A stretch of 64,000 nt of DNA from Klebsiella quasivariicola (GTDB taxonomy: Bacteria > Pseudomonadota > Gammaproteobacteria > Enterobacterales > Enterobacteriaceae), in assembly GCF_002269255.1 (NCBI RefSeq), contig NZ_CP022823.1, positions 868,001 to 932,000 of the forward strand, written 5' to 3'. The notes below the pieces were generated by a model that was not told the origin of the DNA, did not search any database, and worked only from the letters and a program-made list of their open reading frames with translations. The position numbers were made by a program, and so were the translations under genes. Positions 1-7,640 of this stretch are shown in pieces; the first letter of the stretch is position 1; every line of letters starts with the position of its first letter.

Positions 1-617
1 AGTTGTGATTCGACGCCCGGCGTGGCCGCTAATGCGCCAACCGTTGCCAGCTCGCGGCTTTGCCAGTCGAGGTTATCACGGGCGAAAATGTCGCCGAAAA
101 GGTGCGTTTGCAGGAACTGGTTAATCACCGGGGCAAAATCAAACAGTGGGCCCTGGACGGGAGCGCCTGAGATTTTTGTCTGGTTTGCGGTACCGACACG
201 GCGAAGCTCACCCCCGACAGGGATCGGGGCAATCGGTTCTTTACCCTCAACGTCTTTGATACCACGTTGTTTACGTGCTTCGACGACCTTCATCAGTTCA
301 CTAAGCGCATTCAGGCTACGGGGGAAGCCCGTATAGGCATAAAGCTGGACGAGAATCTCTTTGGTTTCGTTTATCGTGAGCCCTGCGTCAAGACCCTGAT
401 TCAGGGCTGCATTCAGCTTATCCATCTGACTGCTGGCCATCGATGCGGCAATCAACGGGATGGCCTGCTGGCGGGCTGACAGCGTATCTGAAACCGTTTG
501 TTCGCGGTTCATTTCTGAGGCTCCTTTATTGACGGGCGCAGCATGTACCGCGAGACCAAAACCAAAGGTCAGCAATACCGCTGCCGCTAATGCTTTAATG
601 GGCGTGGTATTGTTCAT
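1..617 (-). CDS. Exported carboxymuconolactone decarboxylase family protein (3' end outside window)
   Basis: Read leftward from an ATG at 617, the frame stays open to the window edge (205 codons). The first ~27 residues form a signal peptide with a hydrophobic core and an A-x-A-type end (LAVHAAPV), so the protein is probably periplasmic. Residues ~45-105 look like a CMD/AhpD-type helical domain (LNQGLDAGLTINETKEILVQ, then YTGFPRSLNALSEL). A second copy starts near the edge (DWQSRELATVGALAA). No CxxC was seen in the visible part, so AhpD-like peroxidase activity is not supported. The start overlaps the stop of the upstream cupin gene by 23 bp, which suggests translational coupling. Substrate unknown; such proteins often travel with cupins and aldo/keto reductases, as here. 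Confidence 0.85.
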   Translation of the reverse strand, partial: MNNTTPIKALAAAVLLTFGFGLAVHAAPVNKGASEMNREQTVSDTLSARQQAIPLIAASMASSQMDKLNAALNQGLDAGLTINETKEILVQLYAYTGFPRSLNALSELMKVVEARKQRGIKDVEGKEPIAPIPVGGELRRVGTANQTKISGAPVQGPLFDFAPVINQFLQTHLFGDIFARDNLDWQSRELATVGALAATPGVESQ

Positions 618-1074
618 CTGTCACTTTCTCCATCCAGTTAACGCTTTTGCCATCCACAATCCCGGTTATCGCCAGATGCGTCATCGCGCTGCCGGGTGCC
701 GCCCCGTGCCAGTGTTTGACGCCCGCCGGGCAAGAGATAACGTCACCGGCGCGGATAACCTGCACCGGCTGGCCTTCTTGTTGGGTGAGCCCAACACCCG
801 AGGTCACAATCAGCCGCTGACCTGCCGGATGCGTATGCCAGGCGGAACGAGCGCCGGGTTCAAACGTGACATAAGCCCCGGAAACAGGGATGTCGTTATC
901 CGGTTTGAAGAGAGGATCAACCCTGACGTGACCGGTAAAGTTCTCGGCTGGCCCGTACAACGTGTTCTGACTTCCTGCGGGGGCGATATGGACAGCAGGA
1001 TTTTGCTCCGCTGCCCAGGATGAAAATGTGAAGAGGGGCAGTAATAGCCCGAGGTAACATAAATGTCCGATCAT
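595..1074 (-). CDS. Exported cupin-domain protein
   Basis: About 159 residues. The chosen ATG at 1074 is preceded by AAGGA and opens a signal peptide (MIGHLCYLGLLLPLFTFSSW then AAEQN). The open frame extends 29 codons further upstream but has no clear ribosome site there. The cupin core shows the metal-binding motif HTHPAGQRLIVTSG and a second conserved stretch, GDVISCPAGVKHWHGAAP, in the order expected for a single RmlC-like beta barrel. It overlaps the following CMD gene. Cupin/CMD pairs of this type are annotated elsewhere as (R)-mandelonitrile lyase-like or quercetinase-like, but nothing here fixes the reaction. Confidence 0.88.
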   Translation of the reverse strand: MIGHLCYLGLLLPLFTFSSWAAEQNPAVHIAPAGSQNTLYGPAENFTGHVRVDPLFKPDNDIPVSGAYVTFEPGARSAWHTHPAGQRLIVTSGVGLTQQEGQPVQVIRAGDVISCPAGVKHWHGAAPGSAMTHLAITGIVDGKSVNWMEKVTDEQYHAH

Positions 1075-1138
1075 GCAAAGCGTCCTTATCAATGAAGAGG
1101 GGATTGCCTGCGATGATTTTATCGAGGGGGTAATGACG

Positions 1139-2596
1139 TCAGGCTGACGCCCCCCTGACAATTCTGTCAGTTAACCCTGGCCCCGGCTCAGTGCCGGTTT
1201 GAGCATTGCCCGCCGCTTTATCCGCTTGTACCGCAAAGGTGAGGCCAAATGTATTGATGCCATCTTCACTACGGGCAAATACATCTCCCCGGTGCATAAT
1301 GGCGACGGCACGCACGATCGACAGGCCCAGTCCATGATGGGTATCACTCCTGGCCCGGGAGGTGTCGACGCGATAAAAGCGCTCGAAAAGCCGGTGTAAG
1401 TGCTCTGGCGCTATAGGCTCGCCCGGGTTTGAAACTTCAACCCAGGCTTGATTGTTTTTTTCGCTTAACCGCACCGTAACCGTGCTGTTGGATGGTGAAT
1501 GTCTTGCGCTATTTTCCAGTAAATTAGCCAGTGAGCGGTGGAACAGTCGTCGGTCGATGTGCGCGGTGACGTCGCCCTCCACATCCAGAGAAAGCTGTTT
1601 TTCAGCAAAAGAGGGTTCAACGTACTCCGCTGTTTTCAGGGTTTCTTCCCGCAGGGAAACCTGCGTAAGCTGGGAAGCATGCTCACCCGCATGAGCATGG
1701 GACAGGAACAGCATGTCGTTAACTATCGACGTCATGCGTTCAAGTTCTTCCAGATTGGAACCCAATAACTCTTCCAGTTCATCCTGTGAACGTCGGCGTG
1801 AGAGACCCAGCTGCGTCTGGCCGATCAGATTAGTTAGCGGAGTCCGGAGCTCATGCGCAACATCGGCATTAAAGCTTTCGAGCTGCCTCCAGGCGACCTC
1901 TTGCCGTTCCAGCACGCCATTAAAAGATGATGCTAATTGCTGTAATTCGTCAGGTAATGCTTCGGTATTCAGGCGCTGACCATGGTCCCCGGGAGCGAGA
2001 TGCCGGGCCTGTTTACTGAGCGCCCCAACGGGACGAAGACCGATCCTTGAAACGATGTACCCCAGTAAGGCGACAATCACGACGCCCAGTGCGGTAATGA
2101 TCAGCAATGTACGCGTGAACGCATCGAGTGTGCCCATGTACGGCGTGGAGTCAATGGCAACCACATAGCGCAGCTCAGGCCTTTCACCGTTGGCGGGGAT
2201 CGTTTTCACTAACAGAAACAGCGAGCATGCACCTTCTGATGCGCCGGGCACTTTATTAAAGCCTTCCCGTAAAGAAGACCACTGAACGCCCACCGGCGGC
2301 GTTCCCCCCATGCTAAAGCGTGGGTTATCGCTTACTATCCAGTAGCGAACGCGCTCACCTTCAGAATTGGTTAACACGGTGAATTTATTGGCAAGCAGTG
2401 ACCAGCCGTCAGCGGAGGTTCGGGCGGTAATCCACGGGCTCATTAATGATTCACGGAATAACAATTCGTTGTGCATCTGCTTTTGCAAAGAGTCATGCAA
2501 GGAGCTTCTGAGCAGGATGCCGATAACGGACACAATCAGCAGCGCGGATAAGGCAAACATCAGCGCCAGGTGAACGGAGATGGAACGCTTAAGCAT
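1139..2596 (-). CDS. Sensor histidine kinase, heavy-metal/redox (CusS/HprS-like) class
   Basis: About 485 residues from the ATG at 2596, which has an AAGGGG ribosome site. An in-frame GTG at 2611 overlaps the regulator's stop but lacks one. Order of parts: TM1 (~10-30), a ~130-residue periplasmic sensor loop, TM2 (~162-184), a HAMP segment, and the HisKA box VAHELRTPLTNLIG with the phospho-acceptor His249. The ATPase domain has the N box LLENSARHS (Asn362) and a G box (HHGLGLSIVRA). This layout is typical of the CopS/CusS/SilS group. It is transcribed directly behind its response regulator. The signal (copper, silver or reactive oxygen/chlorine as for HprS) cannot be read from the sequence. 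Confidence 0.92.
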   Translation of the reverse strand: MLKRSISVHLALMFALSALLIVSVIGILLRSSLHDSLQKQMHNELLFRESLMSPWITARTSADGWSLLANKFTVLTNSEGERVRYWIVSDNPRFSMGGTPPVGVQWSSLREGFNKVPGASEGACSLFLLVKTIPANGERPELRYVVAIDSTPYMGTLDAFTRTLLIITALGVVIVALLGYIVSRIGLRPVGALSKQARHLAPGDHGQRLNTEALPDELQQLASSFNGVLERQEVAWRQLESFNADVAHELRTPLTNLIGQTQLGLSRRRSQDELEELLGSNLEELERMTSIVNDMLFLSHAHAGEHASQLTQVSLREETLKTAEYVEPSFAEKQLSLDVEGDVTAHIDRRLFHRSLANLLENSARHSPSNSTVTVRLSEKNNQAWVEVSNPGEPIAPEHLHRLFERFYRVDTSRARSDTHHGLGLSIVRAVAIMHRGDVFARSEDGINTFGLTFAVQADKAAGNAQTGTEPGPGLTDRIVRGASA

Positions 2597-2610
2597 GCTT
2601 ATCCCCTTCA

Positions 2611-3291
2611 CTATTCTGACCGGACTTCAAGGACATACCCCATGCCACGAACGGTATGCAGCAGTTTGGCGTCGAACGGCGCATCCACTTTGGCTCGCAG
2701 GCGTTTAATGGCCACTTCAACCACGTTGGCATCGCTATCAAAGTTCATGTCCCATATCTGCTCAGCTATCATCATCTTTGACAGAATCTCCCCCTGATGC
2801 CGGGCCAAAAGGCTCAGCAGGGAAAACTCTTTCGCGGTCAGTTCCAGCCGTGTTCCACCACGAAATACGCGGCGAGCCAGCAGGTCGAGATGCAGATCGT
2901 GAATTTGCAGTTGAGTGATGTCTGCGCCATCCGTAGCGCGGCGACGCACCAGTGCCTGAATACGCGCCACCAGCTCAATAAGCGAAAAGGGCTTGGGCAG
3001 ATAATCATCCGCGCCAAGGCGAAGCCCTTTAACGCGTTCATCGACAGAGCCGCGAGCCGAGAGCATCAGCACCGGCGTCTGTTTGGCTGCTCGCACACCC
3101 TCAAGTACCCGGTAGCCATCCATCCCCGGCAGCATCACATCCAGTATTATCGCGTCGTAGTCGAACTCCAGCGCGTAATGAAGTCCTTCCGCGCCATCTG
3201 CAGAGACATCTACCGTAAATCCGGACTCACTCAATGCTCGGTTGAGATAGGTTGACGTTTTTTCTTCATCTTCGACTAACAACAGGCGCAT
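2611..3291 (-). CDS. OmpR-type response regulator, CusR/HprR-like
   Basis: 226 residues. The receiver domain has the acidic pair ED at 7-8, the phospho-acceptor Asp51 (IILDVMLPGMDGY) and Lys100 (DDYLPKPF). The C-terminal winged helix has the family-typical LTAKEFSLLSLLARHQGEIL and ends in the wing motif RGMGYVLEV. It heads an operon with the kinase, whose ATG lies 15 bp past the stop. CusR/HprR-class regulators bind TGACA-N4-TGTCA dyads, and a matching site lies in the divergent promoter at 4564-4579 (see there), so local regulation of the flanking genes is likely. Confidence 0.92.
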   Translation of the reverse strand: MRLLLVEDEEKTSTYLNRALSESGFTVDVSADGAEGLHYALEFDYDAIILDVMLPGMDGYRVLEGVRAAKQTPVLMLSARGSVDERVKGLRLGADDYLPKPFSLIELVARIQALVRRRATDGADITQLQIHDLHLDLLARRVFRGGTRLELTAKEFSLLSLLARHQGEILSKMMIAEQIWDMNFDSDANVVEVAIKRLRAKVDAPFDAKLLHTVRGMGYVLEVRSE

Positions 3292-3305
3292 AACGGGACT
3301 TCCTC

Positions 3306-4472
3306 TTAACTTTTCAACGGTGCTTCAACATCAGAATAAACCTGCACAGCATCCGGCAGACGTTGACCCTGGATAGTGATGGCATCCAGTGAGCGGGTGA
3401 GCTCGGTCATCTCAGCGGAAGTTAGCGACACGGTGGTAGCCGCTGTGTTTTGCAGCATATGGTCTTTATTGGTGGTGCCAGGGATGGGAACAATCCAGGG
3501 TTTACGCGCCAGGAGCCATGCCAGCGCAATCTGTCCCGGTGCGGCATTTTTTCGTATTGCCCAGGATTTCAGTAGTTCAACCAACTGTAAGTTGTGTGGC
3601 AAGTTTTCAGGCGTGAAACGCGTTTCTGTCGCGCGGAAATCACCGGCAGCGAACCGGGTATTCTCATCAATCCAGCCCGTTAAAAATTGCACGCCGAGTG
3701 GGCTCCATGGCACGAACCCAATGCCCAGCTCTTCACACACCGGAAGCACCTGCTTTTCAGGGCCGCGCCAGAGCATGGAGTACTCACTTTGTACGGCGGT
3801 CACGGGTAATGCTGCATGGGCGCGCCTCAATGTATTGATGCCCATTTCAGACAGACCCCAGTGCAGGACTTTTCCTTGATCCATTAAATCTTTCACCACA
3901 TCGGCAACATCTTCGATAGGGATCTGCGGATCAACCCGGTGTTGATACAGTAAATCGATACGATCGGTACGTAGGCGTTTTAGCATATTGTCGACGACCT
4001 GCCTGATATGCTCCGGCCTGCTGTTAAGGCCCGGCAGACGCTTACCCGTCTGTTGGTCAATGTTCCAGCCAAACTTGGTGGCGATAACGATTTTGTCCCT
4101 GAACGGGGCGACGCCTTCCCCGAGAATTTTTTCGACTTCAAACGGGCCGTAGGCTTCAGCAGCGTCGAAGAACGTTACCCCTTCATCAAATGCCCGGTGG
4201 ATAACATTGATCATCTCGGGACGCCAGGGAACGGATGTGTCGTATTTGCGACTCATGTTCTGCACACCCAGACCGACGGCAGAAACTTCCAGCTTCCCGA
4301 GTTTACGCTTGCCAGGAGCAGCATTGCGTTGGCTGGGTTGTCTGGATGAATCGACCTGAAAGGATTGGCTCGCCGCTGATACTTGCGGAATCATTGAGGC
4401 GGCGGCAATACCGGCCCCGGCGACTAATAGCTTGCGCCGCTCTGGCATTGTTGGGTCATTCTGGCTTTTCAT
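3306..4472 (-). CDS. Aldo/keto reductase with a twin-arginine-like leader
   Basis: 388 residues. The N-terminus (PERRKLLVAGAGIAAASM) combines an RRK motif with a hydrophobic stretch, resembling a Tat leader and fitting an exported NADPH-type reductase. The core is a TIM-barrel AKR: GKLEVSAVGLGVQNMS at strand 1, Asp/Tyr in FFDAAEAYGP, Lys in IVIATKFGW and His in LLYQHRVDP complete the catalytic tetrad. The cofactor loop region includes IPGTTNKDH. It lies 14 bp upstream of the regulator gene on the same strand, so it probably heads the transcript AKR-regulator-kinase. The promoter region faces the divergent hydrolase gene and holds CusR-like dyads. Confidence 0.9.
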   Translation of the reverse strand: MKSQNDPTMPERRKLLVAGAGIAAASMIPQVSAASQSFQVDSSRQPSQRNAAPGKRKLGKLEVSAVGLGVQNMSRKYDTSVPWRPEMINVIHRAFDEGVTFFDAAEAYGPFEVEKILGEGVAPFRDKIVIATKFGWNIDQQTGKRLPGLNSRPEHIRQVVDNMLKRLRTDRIDLLYQHRVDPQIPIEDVADVVKDLMDQGKVLHWGLSEMGINTLRRAHAALPVTAVQSEYSMLWRGPEKQVLPVCEELGIGFVPWSPLGVQFLTGWIDENTRFAAGDFRATETRFTPENLPHNLQLVELLKSWAIRKNAAPGQIALAWLLARKPWIVPIPGTTNKDHMLQNTAATTVSLTSAEMTELTRSLDAITIQGQRLPDAVQVYSDVEAPLKS

Positions 4473-4563
4473 TGATCGCTCCGTTTCTCAGAAAATTAAT
4501 CATGACTCTCATTTAAGCGGGACCATTCTGCGTTGTGATTGCCAACATAAAGCTGACGGCTAC

Positions 4564-4579
4564 CTGACAGCGTTGTCAG
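4564..4579. promoter_or_regulatory. Perfect dyad CTGACA-N4-TGTCAG, candidate response-regulator box
   Basis: The 16-bp inverted repeat lies between the divergent aldo/keto reductase (start 4472) and hydrolase (start 4724). Its core TGACA-N4-TGTCA equals the spacing of the E. coli CusR box. The cognate-type regulator is encoded 1.3 kb away. Binding is inferred. Confidence 0.6.
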
Positions 4580-4606
4580 AAACACCTGCCTATCCCAGTC
4601 TGTTTC

Positions 4607-4644
4607 CTGACAAAAATGTTATTTCCCTGTCACGATGCTGACAG
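4607..4644. promoter_or_regulatory. Extra CTGACA half site and dyad CTGTCA-N6-TGACAG
   Basis: A CTGACA half site at 4607-4612 is followed by an inverted repeat with arms at 4627-4632 and 4639-4644. Together with the dyad at 4564 this puts five related hexamers in 81 bp, all upstream of the hydrolase gene. They could be additional sites for the same regulator; the arm orientation in the second dyad differs from the first. Confidence 0.4.
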
Positions 4645-4723
4645 CCCTCTCCGCCTACTCTGAGCCTGCAAATTTGATTCCGCGAGCCTGTATAACCAGG
4701 CCAACACTCATCGGGGAGAGACC

Positions 4724-5773
4724 ATGAAATTCACGGTTATCAGTGCAATGCTACTCACGGCAATGGCCGGGGTGACCTCAGTCAATGCGGCTGATTACAA
4801 AAAAAATCCATTCACACTCGTCTATGACGGTGCCATCACCGAGAACGTCAAAGGCAAGGTCAACATTCATCCCGTGAAATACGATCTGCATGGCATCCAG
4901 ATTGCTGCGAATGTCTATACCCCTGCTAACTACGATCCCGCCAAAAAATATCCTGCCGTGGTGGTTGCACATCCTAATGGTGGCGTAAAAGAGCAGGTCG
5001 CCGGGTTGTATGCCCAGCGTCTCGCCGAGCAGGGCTACATCACGATTACAGCCGACGCGGCTTATCAGGGGGCCAGCGGTGGGATGCCTCGCAGCGTGGA
5101 TAAACCCGCTAATCGCATTGAGGATATCCACGGCATGGCTGACTACATCAGTCAGTATCCTGGTGTCGATACCGCCCGCCTTGGTCTGCTGGGTATTTGC
5201 GGAGGCGGCGGGTATTCACTTGTTGCGGCCGAAACTGACAAGCGGTTCAAATCGATAGCAACCATCAGCATGTTTAATTCAGGCCTTGTGCGCCGCAACG
5301 GTATGCAGGATTCACAGCTGGATACTATCCAGCAACGTCTTCAGCAGGCTTCTGACGCACGTGCTCAGGAAGCCGCCGGAGGAGAAGTACTTTACTCCGG
5401 CGATGCCAACCTGACTGATGAACAGATTGCTAAATTACCCTTTGCCTTGTATCGCCAGGGCTACGAGTACTACTGGAAAACCCATGCCCACCCGAACTCC
5501 ACGTTTAAATACACCACCAGCAGTCTTCTGGATTTGATGAGCTTTGACGTAATGGACCATATCAATCTCATCAATAAACCGCTGCTGATGATTGCCGGGA
5601 CAAAAGCGGATACGCTCTATATGACTGAAGATGCGTTCGCGAAAGCCACCGGTACGAAGGACAAAGAACTCTTCCTGATCGATGGTGCTACCCATATCGA
5701 GACGTATTGGGTGCCAAAATACGTTGACCAGGCAATGCAAAAGTTAGACGTCTTCTTCGATAAGAATATTTAG
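4724..5773 (+). CDS. Exported alpha/beta hydrolase, dienelactone-hydrolase-like
   Basis: 349 residues after a good GGGGAGAG ribosome site. A signal peptide ends at VNA/ADYKK (residues ~1-22), so it acts in the periplasm. The fold markers are VVVAHPNGG (oxyanion region) and the nucleophile elbow LGICGGGGYS, where the nucleophile is Cys159 rather than Ser, as in dienelactone hydrolases. A C-terminal Asp (GTKAD) and His (GATHIETYW) complete a likely triad. It is transcribed divergently from the aldo/keto reductase, and both face the CusR-like boxes, so co-control is likely. The substrate is unknown. Confidence 0.9.
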   Translation: MKFTVISAMLLTAMAGVTSVNAADYKKNPFTLVYDGAITENVKGKVNIHPVKYDLHGIQIAANVYTPANYDPAKKYPAVVVAHPNGGVKEQVAGLYAQRLAEQGYITITADAAYQGASGGMPRSVDKPANRIEDIHGMADYISQYPGVDTARLGLLGICGGGGYSLVAAETDKRFKSIATISMFNSGLVRRNGMQDSQLDTIQQRLQQASDARAQEAAGGEVLYSGDANLTDEQIAKLPFALYRQGYEYYWKTHAHPNSTFKYTTSSLLDLMSFDVMDHINLINKPLLMIAGTKADTLYMTEDAFAKATGTKDKELFLIDGATHIETYWVPKYVDQAMQKLDVFFDKNI

Positions 5774-5789
5774 TTATCCTCCGATGACG

Positions 5790-5810
5790 CCCCAGCCGCG
5801 CAGGCTGGGG
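5790..5810 (+). terminator. Hairpin after the hydrolase gene
   Basis: CCCCAGCC and GGCTGGGG form an 8-bp GC-rich stem with a 5-nt loop, 17 bp past the stop codon. There is no T run, so termination may be weak or need help. Confidence 0.5.
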
Positions 5811-5858
5811 TGTGATCATCAGTTGCCACTTTCCGCTTGCGTGTTCACGCGATAGACC

Positions 5859-5878
5859 CAGATTAACGAAGTTGCGGT
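5859..5878. repeat. 20-bp direct repeat, left copy
   Basis: CAGATTAACGAAGTTGCGGT recurs at 10459-10479 in the same orientation with a single extra A. The two copies bracket the island scar, the MFS gene and the LysR gene. It could mark an old insertion or duplication, or be chance. Confidence 0.45.
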
Positions 5879-5907
5879 TAAAGATAATTACGCTGCTTAA
5901 ATAGGCG

Positions 5908-5926
5908 CTATGAATGGAATTCATAG
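5908..5926. promoter_or_regulatory. Perfect palindrome CTATGAAT-N3-ATTCATAG
   Basis: The arms are 8 bp with a 3-bp spacer, 104 bp upstream of the nitroreductase start. The core TGAAT...ATTCA recurs in the second palindrome at 5988. It is a candidate operator for an unlinked repressor. Confidence 0.4.
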
Positions 5927-5987
5927 ACCTAATCTGGAACCGGGAATGAAAACGATGAGTCTGATGTGACAGGATGGATCTGGATAG

Positions 5988-6002
5988 AGTGAATCATTCA
6001 CT
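5988..6002. promoter_or_regulatory. 15-bp perfect palindrome AGTGAATCATTCACT
   Basis: It lies 28 bp upstream of the nitroreductase start, where an operator would block transcription. TetR- and MarR-type repressors use dyads of this size; no such gene lies next to it. Confidence 0.45.
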
Positions 6003-6029
6003 TCAAATTACTTTCAGGCGGAGAAGCAA

Positions 6030-6359
6030 ATGAGTTCGCAAGAGCCAACATTTAGTGAGGTAGTAAAAAACAGGTACTCGGCTAGAGCCTTTCTTTCATC
6101 TCCCATCCCCAGCGATATCCTCAAAGACATTTTGCTCGAAGCGCAATGCGCACCATCCAACTGCAATACTCAGCCTTGGTCCCTGCATATCGTTGCAGGA
6201 GATAAACTTAGTGAATTAAGCCACGCACTGACGGAAGATCTGAGGGCGGGGAACTACAGCCTTGATTTTACGTTTGATAAAGAAGCTTATCCCGAGCCAT
6301 TCAGGCAACGGGCTTCGGAACAGGGGCGCTCGTACTATCAGGCACTGGGCGTTGCGCGA
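6030..6359 (+). pseudogene. Nitroreductase family protein, 5' fragment (3' part lost)
   Basis: A good ribosome site (GGCGGAG) precedes an ATG. The first ~110 residues are a typical nitroreductase start: NRYSARAF and APSNCNTQPW are FMN- and substrate-proximal motifs, and YYQALGVAR is the usual helix after them. The homology then stops and the frame runs out after 18 unrelated codons at 6416. The C-terminal half that closes the flavin site is missing, so the product should be inactive. The break coincides with the start of a truncated radC (from ~6349), so an insertion or deletion event fused the two. The promoter region upstream is intact and has two palindromes. Confidence 0.8.
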
Positions 6360-6696
6360 GGGGATACAGCTGGCCAGACAGGAGCGGGAGGTATTTATGG
6401 TGCTCTATCTCGATAATCAGCATCGTTTACTAGAGAGTGAAACACTGTTCGCCGGTTCGGTAAACCATGTGCAGGTTCATTCCCGCGAAGTGGTGAAGTC
6501 GGCGCTTCGTTTCAATGCTGCAGCTGTCGTACTCGCACATAACCATCCCTCCGGCGATCCGGAGCCCAGCAAAGCCGATCGCCAGATGACTGACAGGCTA
6601 AAGGAGGTACTGGAGCTGGTTGATGTGAAGACGCTCGATCATCTGGTTGTCGGCCAGGATGGCATTGTGTCGTTCGCTGAGCGAGGCTGGATATGA
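6349..6696 (+). pseudogene. RadC/YeeS-like JAB-domain protein, N-terminally truncated
   Basis: From about ALREG the reading frame matches RadC-type proteins of CP4-like islands (YeeS group): QEREVFMVLYLDNQ, then the JAB/MPN metal motif AHNHPSG followed by the conserved Asp, then DHLVVGQDGIVSFAERG. The usual first ~40 residues are replaced by out-of-frame nitroreductase sequence. Any ATG upstream of this point translates unrelated residues, so the gene probably lost its own start. The metal-binding core is intact, so a product from an internal start cannot be excluded. Its stop overlaps the yeeT start (ATGA). Confidence 0.75.
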
Positions 6697-6914
6697 AAAT
6701 CATCAGTAAGCGCCAGGCCATGGCTCTGTACCGACAGCATCCTGACTCCCGCCTGTTTCGCTTCTGTACCGGCAAATATAAATGGTCAGGCAGTATCTGC
6801 CATTATGCTGGCCGGGAAGTTCAGGACATACACGGCGTTCTGGCCGTGTTTGCTGAACGTCGTCAGGACCGCAATGGTCCCTATGTCATTCTTCGAAGTG
6901 TCACTCTCAATTAA
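6693..6914 (+). CDS. yeeT: YeeT-like DUF987 protein
   Basis: 73 residues, beginning MKIISKRQAM and containing HPDSRLFRFCTGKYKW and ending in YVILRSVTL, the conserved pattern of the YeeT (DUF987) family. Function is unknown. In E. coli CP4-type islands it lies between a RadC-like gene and the cbeA/cbtA toxin-antitoxin pair, which is exactly the order here. Its ATG overlaps the radC stop by 4 bp. Confidence 0.9.
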   Translation: MKIISKRQAMALYRQHPDSRLFRFCTGKYKWSGSICHYAGREVQDIHGVLAVFAERRQDRNGPYVILRSVTLN

Positions 6915-6939
6915 TCCTTCCCTTTAATCAGGAACAATA

Positions 6940-7296
6940 ATGAACAATCACTCAGAATCCGGTACCAAGCCGGAGAATCCCCGCTGCCAGCATTGGGGGC
7001 TAAAGAGTACGATTACACCCTGTTTTGGAGCTCGGCTGGTGCAAGAAGGCGACCGCCTGCATTTTCTTGCTGATCGGGCCGGATTTAACGGTGCTTTCTG
7101 CGACGATGACGCGCTATACCTGGATCAGGCCTTTCCGTTGATTCTCAAACAACTGGAGCTGATACTCACCGGCGGAGAACTCTCCCCCCGCCATCAGCAC
7201 TGTGTCACCCTCTATCACAACGGATTCACCTGCGAAGCCGATACGCTTGGTAGTTGTGGCTACGTATACATCGCCATTTATCCCACTCAACGTTAA
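6940..7296 (+). CDS. cbeA: CbeA/YeeU-family antitoxin
   Basis: 118 residues with the family hallmarks CQHWGLKSTITPCFGARLVQ, LHFLADRAG and the C-terminal GYVYIAIYPT. CbeA (YeeU) antagonises CbtA indirectly by stabilising FtsZ and MreB filaments, a type IV toxin-antitoxin system. It lies 25 bp after yeeT and 20 bp before cbtA. Length matches the family (~120 residues), so it looks intact. Confidence 0.93.
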   Translation: MNNHSESGTKPENPRCQHWGLKSTITPCFGARLVQEGDRLHFLADRAGFNGAFCDDDALYLDQAFPLILKQLELILTGGELSPRHQHCVTLYHNGFTCEADTLGSCGYVYIAIYPTQR

Positions 7297-7316
7297 TTAC
7301 TTTCACGAGAAAAAAA

Positions 7317-7640
7317 ATGAAATTTCTACCTACAACAAATATGCGGGCGGCGAAGCCATGCCTGTCGCCCGTGACTATCTGGCAAATGCTACTTAGTCGT
7401 CTGCTGGAACAGCATTATGGCCTGACACTAAACGATACACCTTTCTGTGATGAAACCGTCATACAGGAACATATCGATGCCGGTATCACTCTCGCTAATG
7501 CCATTAACTTTCTAGTGGAAAAGTACGAACTGGTTCGTATCGATCGCAGAGGGTTTAGCTGGCAAGAACAAACTCCATATCTCACGATTATTGATATCAT
7601 GAGGGCCCGTCGCGATCTGGGTTTAATGAATCGTAATTAG
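7317..7640 (+). CDS. cbtA: CbtA/YeeV-family cytoskeleton-targeting toxin
   Basis: 107 residues from the ATG at 7317; the open frame extends 21 codons upstream into cbeA, but the family starts at MKFLP. Family motifs: SPVTIWQMLLSRLLEQHYGL, LNDTPF, HIDAGITLANAINFLVEKYE and DIMRARRDLGL. CbtA inhibits FtsZ and MreB polymerisation. With CbeA it forms a complete-looking module in an otherwise broken island fragment. E. coli YeeV is longer at the C-terminus, but other paralogues end near this point. Confidence 0.92.
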   Translation: MKFLPTTNMRAAKPCLSPVTIWQMLLSRLLEQHYGLTLNDTPFCDETVIQEHIDAGITLANAINFLVEKYELVRIDRRGFSWQEQTPYLTIIDIMRARRDLGLMNRN

